From an uncultured Clostridia bacterium (GTDB taxonomy: Bacteria; Bacillota; Clostridia; Peptostreptococcales; Anaerovoracaceae): a stretch of DNA of 6,429 nt. The stretch lies in NCBI GenBank assembly GCA_934277655.1, contig CAKQVC010000126.1, positions 1 through 6,429 of the forward strand, in the 5' to 3' direction. The translations under genes were made by a program, and so were the position numbers. Each line of letters starts with the position of its first letter. Position 1 is the first letter of the stretch. Shown here piece by piece: positions 1 to 6,429 of this stretch. Under the pieces are notes generated by a model that was given only the letters and a program-made list of their open reading frames with translations, had not been told where the DNA came from and made no database searches.

Positions 1-2055
1 CGTCGAGAAGAATATCTGAAATCAGGAGGGCCTTTACAGGGAAAAACATTGCTTGCTGCAGCAGCTGAGAATACAGAGCGAAAACGGGAATTAAAAATCG
101 TAAACAGCAGTATTCTGGAAAATGATGAGCAGATCATGACGGGAAAAAGTCCGGAGCTGAATGAAAGGATGCCAGACAGTGATTTTATTCTACCTCATGA
201 AACATATATACCGCCAAGTCAGGCGGCAGGAATTACGGATGAGCCACATAGTACCGGAAATAATGTATTGAAATACATGACAGATGATTCACTCTTTGGA
301 AGAAATCATTCAATATCGAAAGGATTTGGGCTGGAAACTCAAAATTCTACGGCAGAGGGATTTGGAATTAATGGGGTAGCTGTCTCACAGCCTGGTTTTG
401 GTCTTGGATTGGAAAAGGCGGAAACAGAGAATCCGGGTTCAGTTTCTCCTGGAAACTCCAGAACACAAAAAACAGGAACTACGAAGCAGGAAATTGCTCA
501 GCCGGGAACGCCGGATAAGGAAATCATAGAAAAACTTACGAATAAAGAAGCGAAAACGGCAATGCTGACAACTGAAGAAATCAATGCACAGCAGGTTCCT
601 AAAGTTTATAAGAAACCTCCGATTTCTTTGCTTGAAAAACCAACAGGTGGAAGCAGGACAAGCAATAACGTGCTTGCAGCCAAGGCACAGAAACTGGAAG
701 ATACTCTGAAAAATTTTCATGTAGATGCAAGAGTTATACAAGTTACACAGGGACCGACCGTAACCAGATATGAAATTCAGCCTGCAGTAGGTGTAAAAGT
801 AAGCAGCATCGTAAGACTGGCTGATGACATTGCACTGAATCTGGAAGCTAAATCTATTCGTATTGAGGCTCCGATTCCGGGTAAGGCAGCTGTCGGCATC
901 GAAGTGGAAAATGATTCAGTAACGATGGTCAGACTACGGGAGATCATTGATTCAGAAGCTTTCAGGAAAAGCAAATCAAAAATTACTTTCGCAGTCGGCA
1001 AGGATATCAGTGGCAATGCCATAGTTGCGGATTTGAAGACAATGCCACATCTTTTGATTGCAGGATCGACTGGATCTGGTAAATCCGTCTGCATCAACAG
1101 TATCATTACCAGTTTTATTTACAAGGCAAACCCAGATGAAGTCAAGTTGATCCTGATTGACCCGAAAGTAGTAGAATTAGGTAATTACAATGGCATTCCG
1201 CATTTAATGATTCCGGTTGTCACAGATCCATCCAAGGCAGCCGCTGCGCTGAACTGGGCTGTAGCGGAAATGACGAATCGTTATAAAAAATTTGCTGAAA
1301 ACGGAGTTCGGGATCTTGAGGCCTATAATGAATTTGCGAAAGCAAACGGCGAAGAAGAGAAGATTATGCCGCAGGTAGTTATTATTATTGACGAGCTTGC
1401 TGACCTTATGATGGCTGCGCCATCACAGATTGAAGAATCTATCTGCCGCCTGGCACAAATGGCGAGAGCTGCCGGCATGCACCTGATCGTTGCAACACAG
1501 AGACCTTCGGTAGATGTTATTACCGGAGTTATTAAGGCTAACATTCCGTCGCGAATTGCGTTCGCAGTTTCTTCGCAGGTGGATTCCCGGACGATTTTGG
1601 ACATGCAGGGTGCAGAAAAGCTTGTCGGCAAAGGCGATATGCTGTTTAATCCAATGGGAATGGGCAAACCAATCCGTGTACAAGGCACTTTTGTCTCAGA
1701 TGGAGAAGTGAATAAAGTTATTGAATTTGCCAAAAGTCAGGTGGATCAGAATACAAATTCCTATAATGAAGATGTTCTGACTCGAATTGAGCGTAGTAAT
1801 GTGCAGGACTCGGCTGATGATACAGATGAACTGTTGCCGGATGCTATTGAACTCGTTGTACGAAGCGGACAGGCATCAGTTTCCATGTTGCAGCGAAGAT
1901 TCCGAATCGGATATAACCGTGCGGCAAGGATTGTCGATATGATGGAAGTCAGAGGGATTGTAGGACCGCAGGATGGCAGCCGGCCGCGGCAGGTTCTGAT
2001 GACAGAAGAAGAATTCGAAAATATGGGAAAAGAAGTAGAGGAAAAGAATGAATGA
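1..2055 (+). CDS. ftsK: DNA translocase FtsK/SpoIIIE, 5'-partial
   Basis: This is the cytoplasmic part of a hexameric ATP-driven DNA pump that moves chromosome ends through the closing division or sporulation septum. The frame is open from base 1, so the start and the usual N-terminal membrane helices lie upstream; 684 codons are visible. Numbering from base 1, residues 1 to about 210 are a polar linker with a GFG repeat (108-143). The alpha domain follows (about 220-300). The RecA-like motor has a Walker A GSTGSGKS at 355-362, Walker B VVIIIDE at 459-465 (Asp464) and ATQRP at 498-502. The C-terminal winged-helix gamma domain (about 610-670, [23 protein letters not shown]) is the part that reads oriented DNA motifs in this family. 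All motor motifs look intact. The stop overlaps rimO by four bases. Family assignment is very secure; whether it serves division (FtsK), sporulation (SpoIIIE) or both cannot be told from sequence. Confidence 0.96.
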   Translation, partial: RREEYLKSGGPLQGKTLLAAAAENTERKRELKIVNSSILENDEQIMTGKSPELNERMPDSDFILPHETYIPPSQAAGITDEPHSTGNNVLKYMTDDSLFGRNHSISKGFGLETQNSTAEGFGINGVAVSQPGFGLGLEKAETENPGSVSPGNSRTQKTGTTKQEIAQPGTPDKEIIEKLTNKEAKTAMLTTEEINAQQVPKVYKKPPISLLEKPTGGSRTSNNVLAAKAQKLEDTLKNFHVDARVIQVTQGPTVTRYEIQPAVGVKVSSIVRLADDIALNLEAKSIRIEAPIPGKAAVGIEVENDSVTMVRLREIIDSEAFRKSKSKITFAVGKDISGNAIVADLKTMPHLLIAGSTGSGKSVCINSIITSFIYKANPDEVKLILIDPKVVELGNYNGIPHLMIPVVTDPSKAAAALNWAVAEMTNRYKKFAENGVRDLEAYNEFAKANGEEEKIMPQVVIIIDELADLMMAAPSQIEESICRLAQMARAAGMHLIVATQRPSVDVITGVIKANIPSRIAFAVSSQVDSRTILDMQGAEKLVGKGDMLFNPMGMGKPIRVQGTFVSDGEVNKVIEFAKSQVDQNTNSYNEDVLTRIERSNVQDSADDTDELLPDAIELVVRSGQASVSMLQRRFRIGYNRAARIVDMMEVRGIVGPQDGSRPRQVLMTEEEFENMGKEVEEKNE
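322..429 (+). repeat. Three tandem 12-codon GFG units in the ftsK linker
   Basis: Gly-Phe-Gly occurs at codons 108, 120 and 132 counted from base 1 (bases 322, 358 and 394), exactly 36 bases apart. The units read [24 protein letters not shown] and [12 protein letters not shown]. Only the GFG plus a following Leu or Ile is shared; the rest has diverged, and the codons for GFG differ between units. This suggests an old internal duplication or selected spacing rather than recent slippage. The repeat lies in the disordered linker between membrane and motor domains. The flanking 12-residue blocks do not carry GFG at the expected position. Confidence 0.75.
2037..2042 (+). promoter_or_regulatory. 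Ribosome binding site of rimO
   Basis: AGAGGA lies inside the last codons of ftsK, 9 bases before the rimO ATG at 2052. With the ATGA overlap it supports translational coupling of rimO to ftsK and fixes the rimO start. Confidence 0.75.
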
Positions 2056-3362
2056 AAGTATACATAGAAACTTTAGGATGTCCTAAAAACTTTAATGATA
2101 CGCAAGTAGCCAAGGGCATTCTCTTGGAGGATGAAGCATATTCGCTCGCATCTTCGCCGGAAGAGGCAGATATTATCATGGTAAACACCTGTGGATTTAT
2201 CAATGATGCGAAAACAGAATCCATTGATAAAATCTTTGAAATGAGTCAGTATAAAGAATCCGGAAAAAAACTGGTTGTCTCAGGCTGTCTTTCCGAGCGA
2301 TATAGTAAAGAGTTGTTCGAAGAAATGCCGGAGGTTGACTGTTTTATTGGTGTCAATGAATATGAAAAGCTACCGGAGATCTTTCGCGATCTGGATACAC
2401 GAAAAAACTATGTAACTGGTTGTTTTGGAGATGTTCTGCCGCGCATGAAGCGAAAAGTTGACGATAATCCGTTTACGTCAACTTTAAAAATTGCAGAAGG
2501 CTGCAATAATTATTGTGCGTATTGTGTAATCCCTTCTATCCGTGGTAGTTTTCGCAGCAAGAAAATGGAAGATATTCTTGCTGAAGCAGAGGAACTGGCA
2601 GCTGCAGGATGTAAAGAACTGATCCTGATCGCACAGGACGTTACCAATTACGGTATTGATCTCTATGAAAAATATATGCTTCCGGAACTTTTGAGAGAGC
2701 TTTGCAAAGTCGATGGGATTCAGTGGATCCGTCTTATGTACTGTTATGAAGATCGTATTACGGATGAACTGATTGACGTTATGGCAACAGAAGCAAAAAT
2801 TTGCCACTATATTGACATTCCAATACAACATTCCAGCGATGCAGTGCTAAAAGCCATGCGGAGACGATCAACCAGTGCGTCTATCCAAAACACGATCGAA
2901 AGACTTCGTAAGGCAATTCCGGATATTCATATTCGCACGACTTTCATCGTTGGATTCCCGGGAGAGACAGAAGAAGATTTTGATAATCTGTATGATTTCG
3001 TAGAGTCTGTGGAATTTGCCAGATTGGGAGTGTTTACATATTCTCAGGAGGAAAACACACCTGCAGGTAAAATGAAAAATCAGATTGATGAGGAAATCAA
3101 GCAGCGGCGGGCTGATGCTATCATGCGCCGCCAGCTGGATATTTCCCTTAAACTGAATCAGGAAAAAATCGGAGAAACCCTGCAGGTTCTGGTAGAAGAA
3201 AAAGATGAGGACGGAAGTTATATCGGGAGAACTGAATATGATGCACCAGAAATTGATGATTCTGTCATCTTTACTTCGAAACGTGATCTGAAACCTGGAG
3301 ATATGGTATACGTACAGATTCGTGACGCTTTTGATTATGATCTGGTTGGCGAGGAGGTATAA
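2052..3362 (+). CDS. rimO: Ribosomal protein S12 methylthiotransferase RimO
   Basis: This is a radical-SAM enzyme that, in characterised members, adds a methylthio group to a conserved Asp of ribosomal protein uS12, using two iron-sulfur clusters. The 436 residues have the full family layout. The N-terminal UPF0004 domain (1 to about 125) has cluster cysteines C10 (TLGCPKN), C47 (VNTCGF) and C79 (SGCLSE). The radical-SAM core (about 140-365) has CNNYCAYC with C151, C155 and C158. A C-terminal TRAM domain (about 370-436) ends in YDLVGE, typical of RimO. The DIPIQHSSD segment (255-263) and the GCPKN motif favour RimO over the tRNA enzyme MiaB. Residues after GCPKN read FNDTQ, whereas I recall V-D-S-E or a close variant as usual; this is the one odd point. 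The gene overlaps ftsK by four bases and ends two bases before pgsA, so it is co-transcribed with both. Assignment to MiaB/MtaB is the main alternative but less likely. Confidence 0.93.
   Translation: MKVYIETLGCPKNFNDTQVAKGILLEDEAYSLASSPEEADIIMVNTCGFINDAKTESIDKIFEMSQYKESGKKLVVSGCLSERYSKELFEEMPEVDCFIGVNEYEKLPEIFRDLDTRKNYVTGCFGDVLPRMKRKVDDNPFTSTLKIAEGCNNYCAYCVIPSIRGSFRSKKMEDILAEAEELAAAGCKELILIAQDVTNYGIDLYEKYMLPELLRELCKVDGIQWIRLMYCYEDRITDELIDVMATEAKICHYIDIPIQHSSDAVLKAMRRRSTSASIQNTIERLRKAIPDIHIRTTFIVGFPGETEEDFDNLYDFVESVEFARLGVFTYSQEENTPAGKMKNQIDEEIKQRRADAIMRRQLDISLKLNQEKIGETLQVLVEEKDEDGSYIGRTEYDAPEIDDSVIFTSKRDLKPGDMVYVQIRDAFDYDLVGEEV
2454..2485 (+). repeat. Perfect 10-bp inverted repeat inside rimO
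   Basis: AAAGTTGACG at 2454-2463 is exactly reverse-complementary to CGTCAACTTT at 2476-2485, with a 12-base loop. It encodes the hinge between the UPF0004 domain and the radical-SAM core, about 15 bases before the first radical-SAM cysteine codon. It is followed by an A-run on the + strand, so it is not an intrinsic terminator there. Its function, if any, is unknown. Confidence 0.7.
3352..3358 (+). promoter_or_regulatory. Ribosome binding site of pgsA
   Basis: AGGAGGT, a complete Shine-Dalgarno sequence, sits 6 bases before the pgsA ATG. It lies within the final Glu-Glu-Val codons of rimO, so the RimO C-terminus and the pgsA ribosome site share the same bases. Confidence 0.88.
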
Positions 3363-3364
3363 AA

Positions 3365-3892
3365 ATGAATTTGCCTAACAAACTGACAATTGCAAGAGTA
3401 ATTGCCGTACCTTTTTTTATTGCAGCATATCTGCTCAACTATTATATAGCTGCCTTTCTTATTTTCATTGTAGCATCTCTGACAGACATGCTGGATGGAA
3501 AAATTGCAAGAAAGTATAGCCTTGTCACTAACTTCGGAAAAATTATGGATCCTCTGGCAGACAAAATTCTGGTATATTCCGCTTTTTGTCTGATGATCCC
3601 GCAGCAGGTTCCAGGATGGATGCTGATTATTATTCTGGCGAGAGAGTTTACGGTTGCAGGCATGAGAACAGTAGCAGCGTCGGAAGGTATCGTTATTGCA
3701 GCAGGAATGAGCGGTAAGATCAAAACAGTCCTGCAGATGATTACAGTGCCTCTGCTTTTGCTGGTTCCGGCGTTTCCTGATTTCGTTCCATTATACTGGG
3801 CGGCTCAGATTTTCCTGTGGGCATCGCTGGTAATGACGGTTTATTCCGGAATTGAGTATGTAATGCAGAACAAGAAAGTATTTTCAATGTGA
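3365..3892 (+). CDS. pgsA: CDP-diacylglycerol--glycerol-3-phosphate 3-phosphatidyltransferase
   Basis: This integral membrane enzyme converts CDP-diacylglycerol and glycerol-3-phosphate to phosphatidylglycerol phosphate and CMP, the committed step to phosphatidylglycerol and cardiolipin. The complete CDP-alcohol phosphotransferase signature D-x2-D-G-x2-A-R-x8-G-x3-D-x3-D is present as D41, D44, G45, A48, R49, G58, D62 and D66; the Asp residues bind the catalytic metals. The protein has 175 residues, close to the usual bacterial PgsA length. It has about five or six hydrophobic segments, near 9-24, 27-40, 68-78, 84-95, 121-137 and 145-167. REFTVAGMR (93-101) is characteristic of PgsA. The ATG is set by an ideal ribosome site and by the family-typical N-terminus NLPNKLTIAR. 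It is the last gene of the packed ftsK-rimO-pgsA group and is followed by a hairpin. A related CDP-alcohol transferase such as phosphatidylserine or cardiolipin synthase is possible but less likely. Confidence 0.94.
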   Translation: MNLPNKLTIARVIAVPFFIAAYLLNYYIAAFLIFIVASLTDMLDGKIARKYSLVTNFGKIMDPLADKILVYSAFCLMIPQQVPGWMLIIILAREFTVAGMRTVAASEGIVIAAGMSGKIKTVLQMITVPLLLLVPAFPDFVPLYWAAQIFLWASLVMTVYSGIEYVMQNKKVFSM

Positions 3893-3898
3893 AAACAG

Positions 3899-3941
3899 AA
3901 ATCCCATGACCATCGTAGACTTTACATGTTCGTGGGATTTT
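3899..3941 (+). terminator. Long hairpin after pgsA, possible terminator or attenuator
   Basis: AAATCCCATGA (3899-3909) pairs with TCGTGGGATTT (3930-3940) as 11 bp with one G-T pair. The loop can continue pairing as CAT/ATG and GTA/TAC, giving a nearly full-length rod. It starts 6 bases after the pgsA stop. The T tract on the + strand is short (TTTT at 3938-3941, three of which are in the stem), so termination is probably partial. On the - strand the stem is followed by TTTCTGTTTT, but I see no - strand gene here that would need terminating. The structure is clear; the terminator role is inferred. Confidence 0.5.
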
Positions 3942-3948
3942 CGATAAA
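3921..3948 (+). promoter_or_regulatory. Weak promoter candidate for cinA
   Basis: TTTACA (3921-3926) and GATAAA (3943-3948) are separated by 16 bases and match the vegetative -35 and -10 boxes at five and four of six positions. The -35 lies within the hairpin after pgsA. Transcription would begin near 3955, giving a leader of about 50 bases. The matches are modest in an AT-rich gap, so chance is a real alternative. Confidence 0.28.
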
Positions 3949-3968
3949 AGACGGCTTTGAAAATTTAA

Positions 3969-3983
3969 GCAGCCGGGTGCTGC
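3969..3983 (+). repeat. Small GC-rich hairpin before cinA
   Basis: GCAGC (3969-3973) and GCTGC (3979-3983) form a perfect 5-bp stem around the loop CGGGT. It is followed by AATAAAAAAG rather than T residues, so it is not a + strand terminator. It ends 13 bases before the cinA ribosome site and could affect mRNA stability or ribosome access; no role can be shown. Confidence 0.45.
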
Positions 3984-3996
3984 AATAAAAAAGAAT

Positions 3997-4002
3997 AGAG
4001 GG
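3997..4002 (+). promoter_or_regulatory. Ribosome binding site of cinA
   Basis: AGAGGG lies 4 bases before the ATG at 4007, a somewhat short spacing. No better start is near, and the resulting N-terminus matches the CinA family, so this site fixes the start. Confidence 0.7.
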
Positions 4003-4006
4003 AAAT

Positions 4007-5242
4007 ATGAAAACAGCGATTTTAACAGTTGGAACTGAAATTTTGTTTGGACAGATTGTAAACACAAATGCAGCGTTCTTATCCAGACAGTTAAACAATC
4101 TAGGATATGATGTTATGTACCATTATACGGTAGGCGATAATCCAGGCAGGCTGGAAGAACTGATTCATCTGGCATTTCGGGATTGCGACCTTATCTTGAC
4201 AACTGGCGGACTGGGACCGACACAAGATGACCTGACCAAAGAGACGATAGCAAAAGCAATGGGGGATATTATTGTTGAGAACCCGGACTGCATGAAGTAT
4301 CTGAAAGAAAATTATGAAAGAGCCGGAAGAACGATGACGCCAAACAATCTGAAGCAGGCATATATGCCATCAAAAGCACTGGTTCTTCCCAATGATGCCG
4401 GAACCGCTCCCGGTTTTGCTCTCGAAAACGATGGCAAGATGATTATCGCAATGCCGGGACCACCAAGAGAAATGACAAGAATGTTTGAACTGCAGGTAAA
4501 ACCTTTACTGCAAAAGAGACAGGACAGTGTTATCTACTACCGTATGCTCCGTCTGTTCGGAATTGGCGAATCCAGTCTGGAAACTGTCTTACTGCCTCTT
4601 ATTGACGGGCAGACAGATCCGACTTTGGCAACTTATGCAAAAGAAGGCGAATGTAGTCTCAGAATTGCATCTAAGCGTGCTTCAAAAAAAGAAGCAGAGA
4701 CTGCAGTTGATGAGATGGTCGAAAAAGTAAAAGCGATTGTAGGTGATCACATTTACAGTTATGATGATGAGGAATTGATAGACGTTGTCGGAAAACTTCT
4801 CCTTGACAAGAAAATTACCATAGCCTGTGCAGAATCATGTACCGGAGGTCTTTTTGCGGGGGCACTTACGGATGTTGCAGGGATTTCAGAAATCTTCGAA
4901 AGAGGTTATGTGACTTACAGCTGTGATGCAAAAGAAACAGAGCTTGGAGTAAAAGCGGAGACAATTGAAACTTTTGGTGTTGTGAGCCCGGAAGTTGCAG
5001 AGGAAATGGCAGCAGGACTGGCAAAGAAAACAGGTGCAGATTTAAATATATCTGTTACCGGAATTGCCGGTCCGGGAGGTGGAAGTCCGGATAAGCCGGT
5101 GGGACTGGCTTATATCGGGATTGCTTATAAGGGCAAAGTGAAATCTGTAAAATCTTATTACAGAAACGTGAGCAGAAAATGGAACCGCCATTACACGTTG
5201 CTCAGCATGTTGTATGAAGTGTATCGCCTGATTAAAGACTAA
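4007..5242 (+). CDS. cinA: CinA family protein, nicotinamide-nucleotide amidase type
   Basis: This two-domain CinA protein has 411 residues, the usual full length. The N-terminal MoaB/MoeA-like domain (1 to about 170), linked to ADP-ribose and pyridine-nucleotide pyrophosphatase activity in characterised CinA proteins, shows VGTEILFGQIVNTN (8-21), TTGGLGPTQDD (65-75) and MPGPPREM (149-156). A small KH-like middle domain (about 175-255) includes FGIGES (184-189). The C-terminal PncC domain (about 257-411) shows AESCTGG (275-281) and TGIAGPGGGSPDKPVG (351-366), the conserved site for deamidating nicotinamide mononucleotide to nicotinic acid mononucleotide in NAD recycling. Both domains look intact. 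It is a cytoplasmic protein. cinA lies directly upstream of recA, an arrangement known from streptococci, where the two are co-transcribed and competence-induced; nothing here shows a competence promoter. The domain assignment is secure; the actual enzyme activities are inferred from relatives. Confidence 0.95.
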   Translation: MKTAILTVGTEILFGQIVNTNAAFLSRQLNNLGYDVMYHYTVGDNPGRLEELIHLAFRDCDLILTTGGLGPTQDDLTKETIAKAMGDIIVENPDCMKYLKENYERAGRTMTPNNLKQAYMPSKALVLPNDAGTAPGFALENDGKMIIAMPGPPREMTRMFELQVKPLLQKRQDSVIYYRMLRLFGIGESSLETVLLPLIDGQTDPTLATYAKEGECSLRIASKRASKKEAETAVDEMVEKVKAIVGDHIYSYDDEELIDVVGKLLLDKKITIACAESCTGGLFAGALTDVAGISEIFERGYVTYSCDAKETELGVKAETIETFGVVSPEVAEEMAAGLAKKTGADLNISVTGIAGPGGGSPDKPVGLAYIGIAYKGKVKSVKSYYRNVSRKWNRHYTLLSMLYEVYRLIKD

Positions 5243-5391
5243 AGCTCAGAGATTTTGTCATTCATGCAGGGAAGCTTCTTTAATACGAGAACATTCAAAC
5301 GCTTTGTATAGAATTTTTTTCATTATTTTAAAAATCTTGCATAGCGATCATTTTCACATAAAAAAGAACATTGGTAAATGCCTCAAAGGTA
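5243..5391 (+). other. AT-rich cinA-recA gap without a recognisable terminator
   Basis: I looked for a GC-stem plus T-tract after the cinA stop and found none that convinces. The only T-run (5314-5320) is preceded by a 4-bp ATTC/GAAT stem at best. GAAGCTTC at 5271-5278 is a loopless palindrome. No small open frame with a ribosome site was seen. The region may simply be a readthrough leader. Confidence 0.5.
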
Positions 5392-5393
5392 TT
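5377..5393 (+). repeat. Inverted repeat touching the recA -35 box
   Basis: AATGCCT (5377-5383) and AGGTATT (5387-5393) are reverse complements apart from one G-T position, separated by CAA. The right arm overlaps the first two bases of the TTGACA box. It could be a regulator site or chance in AT-rich DNA. Confidence 0.35.
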
Positions 5394-5419
5394 GACATAA
5401 AATGTTAAAAATGTATAAT
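5392..5419 (+). promoter_or_regulatory. recA upstream promoter (P1), near consensus
   Basis: TTGACA (5392-5397) and TATAAT (5414-5419) are both perfect vegetative promoter boxes, with a 16-base spacer, one short of the optimum. Transcription would start near 5426, giving a leader of about 86 bases that includes the second promoter candidate and the LexA box. Confidence 0.85.
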
Positions 5420-5438
5420 TAAGATAGAAATAAAAAGC

Positions 5439-5467
5439 TTGACGAAACAGTAAAAATAGTATAAGAT
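5439..5467 (+). promoter_or_regulatory. recA downstream promoter candidate (P2)
   Basis: TTGACG (5439-5444) is followed after 17 bases by TAAGAT (5462-5467). Alternative -10 readings are TATAAG at 5460-5465 (spacer 15) and GATAAT at 5465-5470 (spacer 20). A start near 5474 would place the LexA box at the start site, the classic position for SOS repression. Confidence 0.5.
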
Positions 5468-5477
5468 AATGTCAGGC

Positions 5478-5493
5478 AAGAACATGTGTTCTT
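5478..5493 (+). promoter_or_regulatory. LexA operator (SOS box) of recA
   Basis: AAGAAC-ATGT-GTTCTT has perfect 6-bp inverted arms around four bases and contains GAAC-N4-GTTC, the core of the Gram-positive LexA (DinR) operator. It lies 18 bases before the recA start codon, just downstream of the P2 candidate. recA is the expected LexA target, which makes the call strong. The outer base is A/T rather than the C/G of the Bacillus consensus CGAAC-N4-GTTCG. Confidence 0.88.
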
Positions 5494-5500
5494 TATGTTC

Positions 5501-5506
5501 GGAGGG
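5501..5506 (+). promoter_or_regulatory. Ribosome binding site of recA
   Basis: GGAGGG ends 5 bases before the ATG at 5512. It fixes the recA start and lies 7 bases after the LexA box. Confidence 0.85.
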
Positions 5507-5511
5507 AAATC

Positions 5512-6429
5512 ATGAGTGTAAATACAAATAAGTCAGAAAAGGATAAAGCATTGGAAGCTGCAATGGCACAAATCCAGAAACAGTTTGGTAAAGGTGCCAT
5601 TATGAAGTTAGGCGATGACAGTGCGCAGATGAATATTGATTCGATTTCGACCGGATCAATCAGTCTTGATATCGCAACCGGTATCGGCGGTGTGCCAAAG
5701 GGAAGGATCGTTGAAATATATGGACCGGAATCGTCCGGTAAGACAACACTGACGCTTCATATTGTAGCACAGACGCAGAAAGCAGGAGGCAAAGCAGCCT
5801 TCATTGATGCGGAACATGCACTGGATCCGGTATATGCCAGGAATCTCGGTGTTGATGTGGGAGAACTTCTGGTATCTCAGCCAGATACAGGAGAACAGGC
5901 TTTAGAAATCTGTGATATGCTGGCACGAAGCGGAGCGCTTGATGTCATCGTCATAGACTCGGTTGCAGCATTGGTTCCGAAAGCAGAAATCCAGGGAGAA
6001 ATGGGAGACAGTCATGTGGGACTTCAGGCAAGACTGATGTCGCAGGCACTCAGAAAGATCACTGGTACAGTAAATAAGTCAAATACCTGTGTTATTTTTA
6101 TCAATCAGCTGCGTGAAAAAGTCGGGATCATGTTTGGTAATCCGGAAGTTACTACTGGAGGACGTGCATTGAAATTCTATTCTTCCATGAGATTAGATGT
6201 AAGAAGAATCGAAAGCATTAAAGTCGGTGATGGAGTTGTAGGAAACCGCACCCGTGTGAAAGTCGTAAAAAATAAAGTTGCCCCTCCGTTTAAACAGGCT
6301 GAATTTGATATTATGTATGGGGAAGGCATTTCCAGAGCGGGAGACATTCTGGATTCAGCGGTAGACGCTAAACTAGTCGAAAAAGCAGGTTCCTGGTACA
6401 GCTATGAAGGAAACCGAATCGGTCAGGGC
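5512..6429 (+). CDS. recA: Recombinase RecA, 3'-partial
   Basis: RecA forms ATP-dependent filaments on single-stranded DNA, carries out strand exchange and triggers LexA self-cleavage in the SOS response. The visible 306 codons begin at an ATG with a strong ribosome site and a family-typical N-terminus ([20 protein letters not shown]). The Walker A is GPESSGKT at 71-78, the catalytic Glu is E101 in [10 protein letters not shown], and Walker B is VIVID at 145-149. Loop L1 lies near 157-168 (EMGDSH), and loop L2 near 198-217 includes [24 protein letters not shown] at the window end matches the start of the C-terminal domain region. About 40-50 residues are missing off the 3' edge compared with usual RecA length. 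No inteins or breaks are seen. The upstream LexA box predicts DNA-damage induction. Confidence 0.98.
   Translation, partial: MSVNTNKSEKDKALEAAMAQIQKQFGKGAIMKLGDDSAQMNIDSISTGSISLDIATGIGGVPKGRIVEIYGPESSGKTTLTLHIVAQTQKAGGKAAFIDAEHALDPVYARNLGVDVGELLVSQPDTGEQALEICDMLARSGALDVIVIDSVAALVPKAEIQGEMGDSHVGLQARLMSQALRKITGTVNKSNTCVIFINQLREKVGIMFGNPEVTTGGRALKFYSSMRLDVRRIESIKVGDGVVGNRTRVKVVKNKVAPPFKQAEFDIMYGEGISRAGDILDSAVDAKLVEKAGSWYSYEGNRIGQG

Noticed and set aside
49..51. TTG as the start of the translocase gene
   Set aside because: The frame is open upstream to base 1 and the AGGAGGG at 25-31 is too far away (17 bases). FtsK/SpoIIIE needs an N-terminal membrane region, so the true start lies before the window.
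439..1733. Long reverse-strand open frames opposite ftsK, and similar ones opposite rimO and pgsA
   Set aside because: They lie wholly within strongly supported + strand genes, have no recognisable domains, and their composition mirrors the coding strand. They are shadows.
3104..3131. GCGGCG/CGCCGC inverted repeat in rimO
   Set aside because: Only 6 bp, with a 16-base loop and no extension of pairing; it arises from Arg- and Ala-rich codons and shows no other sign of function.
5366..5377. Second LexA-like site, GAAC-ATTG-GTAA
   Set aside because: Only the left half and two bases of the right half fit the GAAC-N4-GTTC core, and it lies upstream of P1 without the paired arm. Likely chance.
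5724..5739. ACCGGA-ATCG-TCCGGT hairpin in recA
   Set aside because: It falls on the codons for the invariant Walker A residues GPESSG, so the 6-bp symmetry is readily explained by coding constraint.
1..6429. Search for mobile elements, CRISPR arrays, tRNAs, attachment sites or defence genes
   Set aside because: Genes are contiguous core genes of uniform composition. I saw no transposase, terminal repeats, regularly spaced repeats or tRNA-like cloverleaf, so no novel accessory system is claimed.

Overview
This window is an ordinary-looking housekeeping segment of a low-to-mid GC Firmicute. The order ftsK/spoIIIE-type translocase, rimO, pgsA, cinA, recA, all on the + strand, together with strong purine-rich ribosome binding sites, the codon usage and a Gram-positive-type LexA operator, points to the Clostridia, most likely a Lachnospiraceae-like gut anaerobe. 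The family placement is an inference from gene order and sequence style, not from a search.

Layout. Positions 1-2055 hold the 3' part of a DNA translocase gene (FtsK/SpoIIIE). The frame is already open at base 1, so the membrane domain lies upstream of the window. Its stop overlaps the start of rimO (2052-3362) in an ATGA junction, and rimO is followed after 2 bases by pgsA (3365-3892). These three genes look like one translationally packed operon. A 114-base gap (3893-4006) holds a long hairpin that may act as a terminator or attenuator, a weak promoter candidate and a second small hairpin just before cinA (4007-5242). A 269-base AT-rich gap (5243-5511) then holds the control region of recA: a near-consensus promoter, a weaker second promoter candidate, and a LexA operator immediately downstream of it. 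recA starts at 5512 and runs off the window end, with 306 codons visible.

How the genes relate. The translocase moves chromosomal DNA through the division septum, RimO modifies ribosomal protein S12, PgsA makes the precursor of phosphatidylglycerol, CinA is a nucleotide-repair protein often linked to competence and recA, and RecA carries out recombination and SOS induction. They do not form one pathway; this is a conserved gene neighbourhood. The cinA-recA junction has no convincing terminator, so recA may be reached by readthrough from cinA as well as from its own SOS-controlled promoter.

I found no mobile element, CRISPR array, tRNA, rRNA, toxin-antitoxin pair or defence gene, and nothing that supports a previously undescribed system. 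The observations worth a second look are small: an exact 12-codon GFG repeat in the translocase linker, a perfect 10-bp inverted repeat inside rimO at a domain boundary, an unusual N-terminal motif in RimO, the structured pgsA-cinA gap, and the promoter arrangement at recA.
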